A DNA stretch of 64,000 bases from Lycocorax pyrrhopterus obiensis (Eukaryota; Chordata; Aves; Passeriformes; Paradisaeidae): the NCBI GenBank assembly GCA_014706295.1, contig JACSVZ010000001.1, positions 42,126,383 through 42,190,382 on the forward strand. Reading direction: 5' to 3'. Within the stretch, counting starts at the first letter, position 1. Every line of letters begins with the position of its first letter. The translations under genes and the position numbers were made by a program. Below are positions 11,041 through 25,223 of this stretch, piece by piece. The notes under the pieces were generated by a model that saw only the letters and a program-made list of their open reading frames with translations, searched no databases and was not told the DNA's origin.

Positions 11041-12894
11041 CGGTCTCACAAGTCGCTTTTTGGATGAATTTTTACATCACGATGAAATTTTTTTCTTAGA
11101 TATGTTGCTTCAGTTTACATAATTTCCAAATAAAAACTACAATGCAGAAGTGCCAGTTGCAGCAATACTGGATGCTTGAGCCTCATTTAAGAAAGCTAGT
11201 CCAAAGTCTAAGAAAGGTATCTCTACAGTCGGGTCAGTCCCCATGTTTTTTTAATTTTAAGGTGACTTTCTGAAACTCAGAGACTAGTTGGGATCTGCAA
11301 ATGTAATTTAAGATGGTCCCAGGTTTATTGCAACTAAATTTATAGAGTGAATTGCGGCAAGTTTGTAGGAACCTACTGAATTTAGGAATACAGCCTAGAA
11401 ACACATCTCTCTCTAGAGGTGACTCACATTTAAAAAGACTCCTGGCACTCTGTTCAGAAGCTTCAACAGGTGTTGAATTATGCATAAATAAATATGTACC
11501 TTTGACATTTTGTCTGATTTCTGCTGGATAGCTTTGGAAATACAGATTTGCTAGGCACAACAGGGGTTTGCAGTGCATTTGCTAAACAAAACTGGAAAAC
11601 TGCAAGGTAAGGTACAATGTTTGAAGATTGATTATCCTCAATTTTTGCTTCCTAAGGAAGTCTCTGGTTAATTGCTATATTTGTTATTTAGCGTAATTTG
11701 TCCAAATTCAAATGCCAGATCACTGCAATGGTCTACCTACTGTAAGTCGAAAAGCAGTATATGAAACATAATTTCTGAGTACAGAGGTGGTTAAGCTTCT
11801 CCAAGTGGATACACTAACTGATAGGGAAAAAACCTTCAAAACCAAAGGACAATTGAGCACAGTGTATTGGAGTGGGAGAAAGCAGCTCTTAAAAACAAGT
11901 TTGAGAACAGTGATCAACTGTGTATGTAACTTCATTATTATTTCATTAGTATACTAAAGCTAGATTATAGTACAGTCTTAAAAGCATACTTCCCCTTCAG
12001 CTGGGGAGTATGGGAGAGAAACTATTTTTCGTTAAATTTGGGTTATTTCTGGGCAGGACTGTTTTTGCTTTGAATAGTCAACATTAATCATAAATCTCCA
12101 AGATTTCTATATTCAGTAATGCTATTCAGAATCCACAGACCAAAGTGAAATAGGATTAATTATAAGAAAACTAAAATGCTCCGACATACTGCACAAAAGG
12201 AATGTATCTTTTTACTTTCCTTTTGCAACATTACAATCTTTTATGCAAAAGCATCCTGTGTAAAAGAGGTCCTGGTGTTGTTTTGTTGCACCTGGGGACC
12301 TATTGACTAATAGCATTATGGACCTGCATAATCAAATGCATAAAGAAATTAGAGTCCCAGAAGCTGGACTATTTTAACACTTTCTTCCAAAACTAACACA
12401 CACAAAAAGAAAATGGTCTTAAAACCCTGTTGAGAAATTAAAAGTCTAGCAATTCCATCAACATTTTCTATTCTGTCATAGCTATGTATTTCATATTCTT
12501 CTTTGGCAAAATAGTCAATCCCTCATTTTTTTAAATGGATTTAAATGGTTGTGGCTCTCTGCAAGGGATGCATCTAACCAATGGACATGGGAGCACCTGG
12601 TCTACAGTCTTGGCTCAGCAGAAGTCACCAGGAAAAGTTCCTTTCATTTAGTAGTTTCAGGATTTTACTCACAATTTTAGGCAAATGATGTTCAGATTAT
12701 TTCATGACACTGCCACACATCTATTAATGCTGCTTTTTAACGTGCTGTTATATGTGCTTCTGCTCTGGGATACAAAGAGCAGGGGGGCAGCATCTCCTTT
12801 GCAGCAAGAAGCAAGAGATAAATCATGAAGAAGGCAGATGCAGAAGAGAGGAAGAAAGAAGTCTAATTTTAGGGGCAAATGAATGAGTTGGGGG
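11041..12894. other. Intronic sequence without a recognised feature
   Basis: AT-rich, single-copy in appearance. The minus-strand frame at 11234-11578 (114 codons) has no recognisable motif. A G run of 7-8 sits at about 12889-12896 at the edge of the next LTR fragment. Confidence 0.5.
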
Positions 12895-13040
12895 GGGTTT
12901 GTGGAGGATTGTCTCCTGTGGGAGGGACTCCATGCTGGAGCAGGGAAAGAGTGTAAGGAGTTCTCCCCATGTGGAAAAAAAGAGTGGCAGAGACAATGTG
13001 TGATGAACTGACCACAACCTGCATTCCCTGTACCTGTCAA
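12895..13040 (+). mobile_element. LTR fragment, same family as the LTR at 29.7-30.4 kb
   Basis: Contains, in order, GATTGTCTCCTGTGGGAGGG, ACTCCATGCTGGAGCAGGGA, AAGAGTGTAAGGAGTTCTCC, GTGGCAGAGACAATGTGTGA and TGAACTGACCACAACCTGCA. These are successive blocks of the middle of a widespread avian ERV LTR, as I recall it. Both ends are broken off, so it is a small truncated relic. The minus-strand frames over it (12702-13040) have no coding meaning. Confidence 0.8.
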
Positions 13041-13879
13041 GAAATTTTCAGTAGATCATTTTGAAAGGATCACTTTTCACAGGTCTCAGAAGGCCCTGTT
13101 CTGCAAACCCTTACCTCAGCACAATGCCTTTGAGACACAGACAGCTCTGCTGGTAGCAACATGACAGCTTGTGTGGGCAAGGGTTTCAGCACCCCATCCC
13201 TGACAGAGATTTCTATCAGGTAAATCTTTGAAAAATCTCCCAAGCACTTCCGGAACATATAACTGAGACACAGGAAAGATTTATTTAACGTGCTTGAAAA
13301 TATGAAAGCTTTTTTTTCGTTCCAAAAAGTTGTGATAGCAATTTAAAAATTAAATAACTCTCATGCCCCAGGATGTTTATTGCTGAATTATCCTTTTAGG
13401 ATTTTGCTGGATCCTGCTGTGCCATTTATCTCTCTAAGAAGCAATTTCTTAAAGATTTCACCATTACCTTCTTGCTGGTACAAAAATGTGTTTACCTTTT
13501 ACAACTTGAAAAATGTATGTATGTGCAGAACACCTACACATGTAGTGTTTTTCCTCTGGGGCAGAGATCTGTAGCAGACAGAAGGAACTCATGGCTTTCT
13601 TCCTAGCATGAAATATTTACAGACTGGTTCTGTGAAGAGCAACAGCCTTTCTCTAGGAAACAAGATTGGTGCTTTCTCGAACTCTGTCCACAGGTCTTGC
13701 TTTTTAGCTCAAAATACTGCACTTGCAGCACCTGGGGGATATGTGCCTGTGCACCCACCACCTTTCTTTCCTTGCTGCTAATGCTTATTTTACCCTCCGA
13801 CTGAAGTCTGCCCATAACACTGCAGAGGGGGAGGCTGGTCACCCTCCTGCAGAGGACCTGTGTTTGAAGTCACTTGTGC
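13041..13879. other. Intronic sequence without a recognised feature
   Basis: Mixed composition. Part of 13720-13880 may belong to the CR1 that follows, but I could not match it to a CR1 segment. Confidence 0.45.
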
Positions 13880-14375
13880 TTCCCAGTGGAATCACCCAGG
13901 TGGATCCCAGAGGATTGCTCAGGTGGGCAGGCACCTCCGGACATCCCCTTGTCCAACGCCTGGCTCAGAGAAGGGTCAGCTGCAGGAGGCTGACCAGCAC
14001 CTTGCCCTGCTGGGTTTTGAATATATCTCCATGGATAAAGACTGCCTCTCTGGACAAGCTGTACCAGTGTTTTACCATTGTCATGGTAAATGATTTTCTT
14101 CTTATTCTTAAATGACTGGGCACCAGAGGGAAGAGCCTGGCTCCAGTTTCTTTACTTCCCCCACTTTAGGGATTTATATACATTGAGGAGTTCTCCCCTG
14201 AGCTTTCTCTTCTACAGGTTGAAGTCCCAGTTCTCTCAGCCTCTCCTCATATGATATGCTCCAGACATTTAACCATCTTAGTGTCCCTTTGCTCCAGTCT
14301 GTTCGTGTCTCCTGTACTCTGCATGGCAGTCCCAGTGAACGGTAGCATCAGGTGGGGCTGACCCACGCATGGAGC
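13880..14375 (-). mobile_element. CR1 LINE fragment, minus strand
   Basis: In reverse-complement order it shows CR1 landmarks: GAATCACCCAGGTGG near 13889, CTGCTGGGTTTTGAATATAT at about 14008, GTACCAGTGTTTTACCA at about 14061, TTTATATACATTGAGGAGTT, CTTTCTCTTCTACAGGTTGA, CTCTCAGCCTCTCCTCATAT and TGCTCCAGTCTGTTCG. Some of the usual sequence between 14090 and 14150 is missing, pointing to an internal deletion or a divergent subfamily. Open frames here are remnants only. Confidence 0.85.
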
Positions 14376-17300
14376 AGCACAGACCCACCAGGAGCTGCCT
14401 CACTGACAGCCCCTGGCGAGAGGTGTTAGACCAATTCCTTCTCCTGGCTTATTTCCCTGGAGCAGCAGCCAGGGCAAGGATCCCACACACTATGCCTCTG
14501 ATGAGTGCAAGCAATCAATCTGACTGTCTTGCAGCGCCTGCAGTTCTCTCTTATGAGATTTTTTTTCAGCTCAAATGGCAGCACTTCTATTTTGTTCCAA
14601 ACAGCAAAGGATCCGAACTTTGAAAGCTGCCAAATTCTAAGCAGAATCCAAACTAGTTATCTTCAGACATTGCTCACTAAGGCCTTTTTTCATTTGTTTG
14701 ACTTGGGTCACTGGCACATAATTTCAAGTCAAACGCACTAAACTTTTATTCAGCACATTGAGGGCTCATCCTGACCTAAGTAAGTCAAATTCTGAAGATT
14801 AATGGATTACACAAATTTAGTTTGAGTTTTATTAGGTATTTCTTAACACTATACTTCTTCAGCTACTCAGATACATTCACACACTCAGAAGATATGGTAA
14901 TTTGCCCTTCTCAGGGCATCCTTGCTGCAGATGTTGTGAGACTGACAAGTGCTTCTCAGTATAGTCCCTCAAGACCCTGTAAGTTTAAACTGAATCTCAA
15001 AGACAATTTTCAGTCTCCTAATTTATATATACTGAGTTCAAGTTCACTGTACATAATTATATTCAGCACCCTGCCACAAAAGGGAATCAATCCAGCCATA
15101 CTCTGTCAACTACACTGCTTTATGCTCAACACCCAAAATATATTTTGTGGTATTTTACAAATGCGACATCTAGAAAAGTCAGCAGGAAACACTGGAAACA
15201 GCCAGTGACCCAAAATACCCTGGAGAACTGAAGTGCAGAAAGCACTTGCATCCTTTTATCTTGGATAAATGCCTTCCAATTTCTTTGCTTTGATGATTTG
15301 GGATTCTGCCAATGTACAAGTTATGAGATCTAGTCAATTGTTTAATATTATTGTGAAAAGTCTGTGGTTTTTTATTTCAATCTGCGAATGTGGAATTTTG
15401 TCATTTTCTGAAAAGTTCTGTATCACTCACCAGATTAGGCACAATGACGAGCCATTAACCTTAATGATCACCCTATCTACACAAAAGACATGCTCAGGAG
15501 GCCAGTTAAAGGTAGAAGAGTATCTTTTTCCCCCCTTCTCCTCTTCTATAAAAGAGAACAAAAGGTAAAAAACCAAACTTTCTTTTTGGGGCAGCAAGAT
15601 AAAGCAACGAAGCAGGGAACTAGAAATTAGGCACAGAAGGAAAAACAAAGGAGGCTTCTGGCAAGAGCAGAGAATCTGTGCTTCACTGTTGATGAGCCTC
15701 AGCCTTGGAAAGCCTCTGGCCTGTGGAAGCTCTGGGAGAGATGCTCTGAGGCAGCACAGGGAACACAGAACCTGAGCCCAGACAACAAAATGCAAGCTTC
15801 ATTCAGGCTTTGTTATCACTCACCCTGTCATGCAAAAACCAGATCTGAATGCCCACTGATCTGAGTAGTCAGCTATATAAAGCAGGAAAGTCATGCATGG
15901 TGGATGTCAGCATGCTTTGCCTGCTTGTCAAGTGCCAGTCCAAAAAGAAGGGCAGAAAATCGGGCTCTGAAAGCTCCTAAAGTGCAGTCATAAGGGCGGT
16001 TCCTGTCCCTTTTCACTTCAGCCTGCAATTTGAATGTCAGCTCCATCTTTGGGCGAAAAGCAGAATACCCCACCCAATTAAGAAATCACTGCCCCAGATA
16101 ACATGCAATCTGCAAACTGAGAAACAAAAAGCAGCACCAACAGTGCAAACACTTTTGTAGAAGTTCCTAGTGCTGCTCCCTGCTTCACATAGTTTCCTGC
16201 TGTTTCCATCCTGGCTTTATTAAAATGGAATCATTTCATATGGCAGACACAAGAATAATTAACATTTATTATATTTCATTACTATTTAATCCTTTTTATT
16301 TTATAAAGGCACATTATGCATTTATACTTGACACCGTTTTAATTAATAATTTTTCTATTTAATCTCCAGCTCTGTTGAAATTATTCATGGTAAAACAATT
16401 ATGAATTAAAAGTCTGTGTGAAACTCAAGAAAGTGTGAAGTTTTATCCTAAATTTTTGGTTTTTTAGCCTGGAATTGGCATCTTTTTATTAAATATGCAT
16501 GTGGAGAATACATGGATAAGGAAAAGAGAAAAGCAGAATAAGCTAACTGAGTGTGATATAATGTTATATGACAGGAAAGAAAAGCAAAAAAGCCCTGCCA
16601 GAACAAATGGGGGCTTCAAACCCAAATGTTAGTTCCATATTACCATCAAAGCCAAACCGCAGAGGCAAAGAGTTTTTGTACTGCCATCGCTTCACATCTA
16701 GCAAAACATGCAGTACAGAAAACCACTCTTCCACTTAGGCCTAAATCCAAAAATGATACTGAGATGCTTGTAGCCAATTGAAATTAATGGTCCATTTAAA
16801 TTGAAGGGAGGAGGAATCTCAAACCTGATGCAATGTTGAAGCACTATCCATAAAGAGAGGACTCTCAGCCAGCTCAGACATCTAGCACATTGGCTGATGA
16901 GGAGTACTTTTCCATGTATCTTTTCCTATATTCTCTGTATAGGTAGTGGCATCCTGGAAGCCAGACACCTGAAAATCAGATATAATGATACTCCCTGCAT
17001 TGAAGTTATTTGTGCACCTTAAATTTCATATGGTCGAGTGAAAAACACCGAGAATCTTAACCTGTGTGCTTTGGTGAGACTCACTGTTAGGTTTGCAAAA
17101 TATGGAGATTATAGTCCTTTATTACACTTCTTCCATGAATGGGAAGAACCATTATTTAAAAACTGCAGGAGTAAGGCAACCTCTATGATGAAAATTAATG
17201 CAAAATTAATTAGAAAGGAAATTATCTCAAATGTGCTACTTTCCTGACTGAACACCAAGTTTGCATCAGTCCTTCTAGGCACAGACATAAGGAGTTCTGG

Positions 17301-20300
17301 AAAAAGAAAAAAAAAAAGAAAAATAGATGAAGCATAATAGAGTGTTAAAATTGGAGCACTGCTTTCATACCCATGAGATTGCTTTTTCTTTAAAGTATTC
17401 CAATTATCCTGACAGTAAAAGAAAGAACAACTACATTAGTATCATATTATTTCCATAACAGCTATCTTCAGTCACTTCTGATCTGACAAATTTATACATA
17501 TATTGTGCCTAATAAGCTTGTTTTGTTTTTTTGCAACCCCTTTGATGAAGAGTAAAGCACACCACAGTTGTTTCACTGGAGGCTTGCTATATGCATCATC
17601 CTACAGGGCCTGTTGCTAAGACAGAGCATGTGGTGAGGCTCCACTGTGGCAACAACTACCAGTCCATGATTCATTGAAATCCTCAGCTCCTCAATGCTAA
17701 AGATCATTGTGTCCTAAATAGGAATTCCATAATCTGAACAAACAGAAATCCCCTGCTCTTTCTGGTAGTGGTGCAATATCAGCAATTAGCTGCTGAGTCC
17801 CAGACTGTATCCCAGAAGATGAAAAGAACAGCTGCTTTGGCACATTAATGGCCACTGGCATTGTATCATTCTGTTTTTAATTTAGGCAGCATATTGCTCT
17901 TAATTCCCTTCGAAGAGACAGAGGAATCTACAAGAATCATCAAGGAAGTTCAGTCATCTTCATGAGTGCTCATGAGAAGTCTTTTTTTAACCTCATCAAA
18001 GCCTGCCAGGCTTTTTCTGTAAGGAGTTTTCCCCAAGCTGCTGGTTGCTCTCATAGAAAGCTGGTTTTATTAAGATTCAGTCACCGTCATTGTACATGTC
18101 ACACTGTAAGGAGTCCTGGGTATATCCTCCAAAACAGCAGATTCCCAAAAGAATGACAGACAGTGTCTATATGGAGGCATTAGGTCAAAAGACTCTATTA
18201 TTAATGAGGTGAAACTGATGTTGTGTAAAAGTCAATACACACCGTTAAGGTGATCTGCACGGGCTTACAGTGGCTATAAATTCACTTTTTTCAGCAAATG
18301 TAAATACAAGAGATATAAATATGCTAAGCAGTTCAAAATTCTTTGATGAAAGCAAAAATTAATTTGTGTGCTATATCATTCAGTCTCGTTGAATGCAATC
18401 TTAAGAGCTGTAGCAATCTTGACCGGAGTTTAAAGGTATCCAGTCACTGAAATGTTCATTAAGCATTATCTCAAGAGGCAGTTCTGTTTGCTAGAATGAT
18501 CTTTTTTAATTAGTGAATTACAGAACCGCATAAAAACCTTCAGCTGTCGTTGCCTTCTGCTTACACAACATCTTTCTGCTGCCTAAGAACTAAATCGCTC
18601 TGTAATTGTATCCTCCACTGCAAATAAGCAAAAATGTACTTCAGGAAAGCCCTAGCAGTTCTTAAGAGGGTCAGAATAAAGATGAAGAATCAAACACCTT
18701 ACAGGTTAAAATAACCGAGTTTTCTTTTCCATCTTTCAGAATCTCTTAATGGTAGCTATTTTGTTGAGAAAAATGTTGGTTGTTGATACCATATAAGTCG
18801 TGTGAAATTGAAGTGGCCCTCATGAAACAAAGTATCACCCCTCCCCACAGCTATGGGCAAAAATAATGCAAAAACCCCCGATCTGTGGAAGATAGAGAAA
18901 TAGTAATTCTGGCTAGGAATTGTGCAATTCTGCCTGATCAAGCACTGAACATAGACCTGTCCTAATACTAGTAACATATTCCAGCTAGATTTTTGGGATG
19001 TCTTGTTTGTGGTAGACTCTTCTTTTGCCTTGATTAATCATTGCTCAGTGTCAGAATGATTGACTCTTGTATTCTTGTTGTCAGATGAGGGAGTGAAGCT
19101 GGGGATATTTTACTGACAATTATCTATTCATCCAATTACTTCCGTCCATTTAATAAATAGTTCAAAACTGACAAAAAAAATAGTAGCTTCCAGTAACTTC
19201 TGTCTGTTGGTCATGGAAGAGGCTGATCTAATCCTGTCTATATAGAAAAATTCTGGTTTTAGCAAGAGATTGTAAATAGATATGATATGTAATGATTATG
19301 AAAGGGTGCAGGAGATCTATAGGGTGAGGTTAGGAGTACCAGTTAAATAGGTGTAAATAGCCATTCTGTCAGTCAGTGAGTGTGCAGTAAACAAGGGACC
19401 ACAAAATTTCCAGAATAGTCTTTAGATTAAGCAAGTCAGCACTCCTGAAATATAGTTAGCCTGCAGATAAGTAATAGGTGCTTAGCTCAATAGGTTATCT
19501 GAATGCAAAAACCCCCTCTGTCATCTTGCCTGCACTACTGACTGCACGAGGTTTGAGCAAAGCTGTGACATCAATACACAGATGCCTGTTGCATCTGAAA
19601 AACAAATACATGAACAAAGCAACCAATCAACCCCACAACTCAGACAGCACCCATTTTTTCCATCATTATCAATATACACATGCCTTAACTGAGTAGAAAG
19701 TGAAGGAAAATCGTTCACAGCAATTTTCTGCATTGCTTCAAAATAAATGCACAGTGACTCCAGAAGAAAAAAAAATCACACCCCACTACAAAACAGTAAA
19801 GCTGGTGAAATCAAGTAAGAAGCTGATAAAAAAGTACATGATCCATAAAACATCCTGAGAAAAATGATGAGGGAAGAGGGAAGCAGAGCTCTAGCAGTGT
19901 AAAGAAGGAAGCTGAAGAAGCTAGGGACCTCACACAGTTTTATCATCTCAGTTTTTACTTCCTGGGACTGAGTGACAACTTAGAGTGAGAAGTACGCCCA
20001 AGAATGCCCCACAAGGACACTAGTGCAGAGGTAATATCACCTTGAGCAAATGGCACTTTTCTTTGCAGCTTTGAACATTCCTCTGCCGAAGATATTTTTA
20101 AAAGGAATTGTGCTTTGTTTCAGGCACTTAGAAATTCAGTGACTCCTCACAGAAGCTGTCAGCACTGGGATTAGGAGAAAAGGATCTCAGTTCACCTCAT
20201 CTCATCAATAGCTAGAAGAGAAACATGCTCTTCCCTCTTCTGATCATCATTTTTTCTTTCATATTTTAATGAGTAATGACTACATGAAATTTTGAGGATG

Positions 20301-23244
20301 AAATGTAAACGATGTTCTAATAAAAACCATGTCACAGGTCAATAGCTCCATGGACATGGGAAAAAAATTCATGAATTGCTTGATTTCTAATATTTGGTTT
20401 AAACTAAATGAGGGCATTTTTGAGGTCAGTTAAAATGATGCTGCATCTTCACCTCACGCATTTTTGAATTAGTAGCTGCATAGCCTTTAGCCCAAGTATT
20501 TTGAGACCAGCTTTTTTTTTGCCATCTCAGATACTGTGCTGTTATGAAGGGTTATGTAAAGGAAACTTTTTTTGGTTGTCTCATCTGTCACCAGCTGATG
20601 AAGACCATTTAGAGCCAAACAGTTTAACAGTGCAAGTTCTCATCTACTACTGCCCTTTCCCCTCATTTTCAAGCCTTCAGAAATAATGAAGAAGAATGGG
20701 AAAATCAGTACATTTTCAGAATTAAAGGTTAGACGTGAAGATATTTTGTATAAACATGGCCTTAACAGAGTTAGTGTGTTTTTACTGTTACAACAGTAAC
20801 TGGAATATTTTCCTCCTTTGTCCCAAGCACAGACATAGTATTGTGCAGGATTTCTTTTAAAGCTCATTAAATGCTGGGAAAACCGTAATAACTTAAACAA
20901 CTGATAAATCAGAGGAAAAGATTGCACTAGTGAACTGGACTTCAAAAAGCATTATCTTCCTCTTCTTCACAGATCCTTTCAGCAAATATCCATATAGTAT
21001 CTCCCTAGCACAAATTTAGTTGACATTTCCTCAAATAATCTAAATTTCACTAGATACATTATACATGATTGGAAAAAATTATACTCCAGGGATAAAACCG
21101 GAATTTTCTTGAGTGCAGCAGACAGTCCTTCTAAGAGAATCAGGAAGATTGAAACAGCACAGAAGCAATAGCCTTGGTCCCTACCAATTCAGCAGTATAT
21201 CCCATCCAGTAGATTCTATTTAAACTCAACTCAGACTTAATAAAAAAGGTAAATAGTAGTTTAGTTCAGATATTTTAATAGAGCACTATAATGATTAACC
21301 TTTAAAGGATTGATTATTTTTATTTTTATAGTAACAGGAATCACACTTCTTATTTTATTACAGAAAGTAAAAAAAACCTAAGAGACAAAGACATTACTTC
21401 CAAAAGCTAGTGTCCTATGTCTGGAAAGAATCAGCATCCCATTAAGGCAATTACTGTTCTCATTTGGGATCCTGATAAGCTCTTAAATAGTCTGTCATTA
21501 AGATATATACAGCACATCTCTTTAATAAGATCTCTTGATTTGATGAAGCCCTTATTAATACCATCGAAGGTCCCAGAAGAACACCTCCATTTTTTTGTGA
21601 GTGTTCTGTTCAAGATTACTTTGGTGTCACTGACACTGCTCTTGGTATAATTAGGCTTGTATGCAGAGTCCTCGTCTTCGGTTTTCAAGACAGTGAAGCA
21701 ATAGTGTGCATGTACCAGTGTGAGGAAGCTCCATTTACAGGAGCAGCTTCTAGCATTAAAATAATATATTTCTTATTCATTATTTCATTTTTAAAGAACA
21801 AATTAGTGCAGATTCTGATTCATCCCGGGTTATCTAATTTTTATTAGATAGAGAGGAGAAACTTTATATAGTGTTTTTATAGTAAAAGCACGCCACCCTT
21901 TAAAAACATCTATTCTAAAATAACTTTTTTCCAACAGCCATATCCTTTTGTTCCTCCCGTTCTTCTGTTACATGATGATCACACTGCACTGATACTTCAT
22001 ATTGAGAAGAATAAAATACACTATAAAATGCTCATCCATCAGGCTGGAGTTCGGATTAAGAACAAGTGGACACCTCCTTTGTTGTCCGATGCGAGACACA
22101 GATTCTGTACCCTGATTAAGCACTATATCCCAGATAAAATCCTATTAGACAGAGTTAAAAATGATTGCTTGATTTGGAGGGGAGGGAAGGAAAATGGAAA
22201 AGCTTGAACGGATAAACAAACGTATGCCACTTACAGATGCTAAAAAGGGAAGGACCCCTCTGACCCACTGCCACAGCTGTGATGCACACAAGTGGCAAAC
22301 TGTCTGAAAGCTGTCAGATGGACCTGACAGAGGCCATGAATATTGGCCTTCCCTGAAAATCAGGCTGCTGATATAGGTACTGGATGCATGCCTTGACAGC
22401 TAAGCAAGCACCAAAATTTGCCCAGCCCTTCCATCCACATGAACTCATCACCTCTATAATTCCTACCATTTCAATTCACACGTCCAGCACTCAGCAAATC
22501 CTAAAAAGACTACTAAAAATTGCATGCAGAGTATTGTTGAAAATCTGGCCACTTTGTATATTTTAACAAGGCCAAGACTGTTTTAAATACCTCTTTACCT
22601 TTTTATATTTGCCTTGTGATTCAAACAGTTATGTTAGAAAAAGCTTAAAATGCTACTGAAAACAGGGAGAACATGTGAGAATTTATAGTATCTCCATGCT
22701 GTTTGACGGCAAAATCTCTCTGGGAAAACACTAGAGAAAAAGTGTTCATTTTAGGATAATTGCCATGGTCCAAGAAGTTTTTATAGTAACAGTGATTTTA
22801 AAATGAATTAAAAGTTACAATGTATTCAATGCAATTTTAGACACCATTAGTCCAGACAGTATTTGTGGAGTTATGCATGAAAAGGTGCTATTTTCTTATT
22901 GCTTATCATTCAGAGGTACTTTTGCATGCACTGAAAATTTTTCATATTCTTTCCTTCCATTGTTTTTTTCCACTTACAAAAAAGTTTGCCACCAAGAAGA
23001 AAAATGCAGACATGTGTCCAATATTTCATCAAAATACTTAACATGAGACATTTTTCTAGTTCTCTTTGACATGTGCAGGGCATTTGTTCTGTTCACTCTG
23101 CATAGTTTCCAAAATGTTAAGACTCACGCAAAAATGAGTAGGTAATTCAGAATGTGGAAAGACAACCTGCCAATCTGACATAAGTAAAACCTGGGAGAAG
23201 TGTGTAATTATGTCACAGCCAACACAACCTCACTGCTGTAGCCA
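14376..23244. other. Long intronic stretch without a recognised feature
   Basis: Almost 9 kb with no LTR, CR1 or glypican exon that I can recognise. Frames reaching about 130 codons (14822-15208 plus, 15427-15795 minus) lack recognisable domains and overlap each other on opposite strands. More G+C-balanced patches at about 15650-16150 and 22230-22380 might be conserved non-coding sequence, but the window alone cannot show that. Confidence 0.5.
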
Positions 23245-23666
23245 AGCACTTCTTGGGGTGAGTGGCACATTCCCACCAAGAGATCTTCTGGGAGACCAAG
23301 GGGAGACCTCATAGCTGTCTACATCTTCCTCACGAGGGGCGCGGAGGGGCAGCCACTGATCTCTCCTCTTTGGTGACCAGTGACAGGACCAGAGGGAATG
23401 GCCTGAACCTGAGTCAGTGGGAGGTTTAGGTTGGATATCAGGAAAAGGTTTTTCATCCAAGCGTGGCTGGGCACTGGAACAGGCTCCCCAGGGAAGTGGT
23501 CACAGAAACAATCCTGTCCGAAATGTTTGGACTACGCTTTCAGGCACATGGTGTGGTTCTCAGGGCTGACCTGTGCTGGGTCAGGAGTTGGACTTTGATG
23601 ATCCCTGTGGGTCCCTTCCAACTCAGGACATTCTACATGTCTATGATTCTGTGATGCCATGATTCA
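23245..23666 (+). mobile_element. CR1 LINE 3' end, plus strand
   Basis: A well-preserved CR1 terminus: GGGGAGACCTCATAGCTGTC, GAGGTTTAGGTTGGATATCA followed by GGAAAAGGTTTTTCATCC, GGCACTGGAACAGGCTCCCC, AGGGAAGTGGTCACAG, GGAGTTGGACTTTGATGATC, CCTGTGGGTCCCTTCCAACT, and a terminal TCTATGATTCTGTGATGCCA type tail. It is truncated at its 5' side near 23245. Frames across it are relics of the CR1 3' untranslated region. Confidence 0.95.
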
Positions 23667-24691
23667 CCGCAAATGGATGTGATGGAAGTTTGCTTTAATT
23701 GCAAGGAAAAGGACAAGTGGCGACTGCCGCAGCACTGTTGAAAGCATTATGAAGGATGGATTTAGATGACTTCACCAACCCTGAAGCAAACAAATTATGA
23801 CAGATATCCTGAGTTCCCAGAGAATGAGCGCCTTAACTTGTTTTCTCAGCTCCCTAAGGCCTTCTCAAATGAAGTAAAATCCATTCAAATGCTTCATCTG
23901 GCAAACAGGGTAGCTTACTGTATATGAACTGGTTTAACTTTTGTACAATTCAGTGCTATTTGTCCTCTTGAATTCTTTATTATTGCTAAGAATATTGCCA
24001 CAATTTAGAAGTAAAAATGAAAAAGAGGCAAGTGAACACAACTAGTAATAGAAACAATCTTTGTGATGGAACTTTGTCTTCAGTAATTCATCTGCAAAAT
24101 CTTGCACTACCTCAAGTGCTTTGTGCTTTCCTGGTGCTGCACTTTATCTGAGCATTTGCTCTTTTGCTATTGTGCTTCTGGGTTCTCTTTTTATTTCTAC
24201 CAGCCATACCAGAGCAGCATCAAAGATATGAAAAATTTGCATTTTAACATGAGGGCTCCAGTATACCTTTTTCCCCTCAATTAATGCAAACCCATAAAAA
24301 ATTTAAAGAATGCCTGTGCTAGCAAAAAAGCTACCTCCAGTTGTTTTGCTGCCTCGTTTCTTTGAATTATTATATGATTTTCAAAATTTCTTAAAGATAT
24401 GTGTTTTACATCTGCAAGTAATGCATGGACATGAAATAATATACAATCAATGCATATGCAATATAGTATTTGTTTTGCTGTGTACAGATTTCCTTTCCAT
24501 TGCTGAGGCTGCAGATGGGACTGCAGGTACACTGTTCTGACTGTTTAAGCAAATTAGTAAAATAGTCTGCTACCAATAAGTCTTGGAAAAAAAGAGCTTT
24601 TTAAAGGAAAAAGAGAAGCAATGTAGGAGTGAAAGTGCCCAAGTACCATCAGGAAATACTAATAAATACAGTTCTAACTTATTTAAATAGC
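23667..24691. other. Intronic sequence without a recognised feature
   Basis: AT-rich intron between a CR1 tail and a solo LTR. Open frames on both strands at 24281-24540 overlap and have no recognisable similarity. Confidence 0.55.
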
Positions 24692-24695
24692 TAAA

Positions 24696-25219
24696 TGTAC
24701 TGGGTCTGGCTGGGATGGGGTTAACTTTCTTGGGAGCAGCCTTTATGATGCTGCATTCCAGATTTGGGACTAAAACAGTGCTGGTCACAAACCACAGTTT
24801 TGGCTATAGCTGAACAGTGCCTGCACAGTGTGAGGCGCTCTCCATTGCTCAGTCTGCCCCTCAGTGAGGAGGCTGGGGGTGGGCAAGAGGAGGCAACACA
24901 GCCAGGGAAGTTGATCTGAACTGGCCAACGGGCTATCCCATTCCATATGACATGGGGCTCGGCAATAAAACTGGTGTGTTTTTCTGCCATGGTGGCCACT
25001 GCTTGGAGACTGGCTGGCACCAGGCTGCCCATGGGAGTGGTGACTGATTGTCATTGCAACAGTTGGGGTGGACTTTTTTCCTCTTTCCTTCACCATCTTT
25101 AACTCAACGCCAGAATTTTCTCCCTTTTGTTCTTCTGATTCTCTCTCCTCTCTCACTATGGGAAAGGGAATGAGCTGCTACGTGTATGCTTAGCTGCTGG
25201 CTGGGATCAAATCACAACA
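24696..25219 (+). mobile_element. Solo LTR, avian ERV, plus strand
   Basis: Begins TGTACTGGGTCTGGCTGGGA and ends TGGGATCAAATCACAACA, the ends of the same broad avian LTR superfamily as the copy at 3073-3665. Landmarks in order: GGGGTTAACTTTCTTGGGAG, TTTTGGCTATAGCTGAACAG, GAGGAGGCTGGGGGTGGGCA, CCATTCCATATGACATGGGG, CATCTTTAACTCAACGCCAG, TTCTTCTGATTCTCTCTCCT, TGCTTAGCTGCTGGCTGGGA. TAAA lies immediately outside both ends (24692-24695 and 25220-25223), a likely 4-bp target-site duplication or the remnant of a longer one. The family's TATA position reads GCAATAAAACTGG here and is degenerate. It is antisense to GPC6. Confidence 0.92.
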
Positions 25220-25223
25220 TAAA

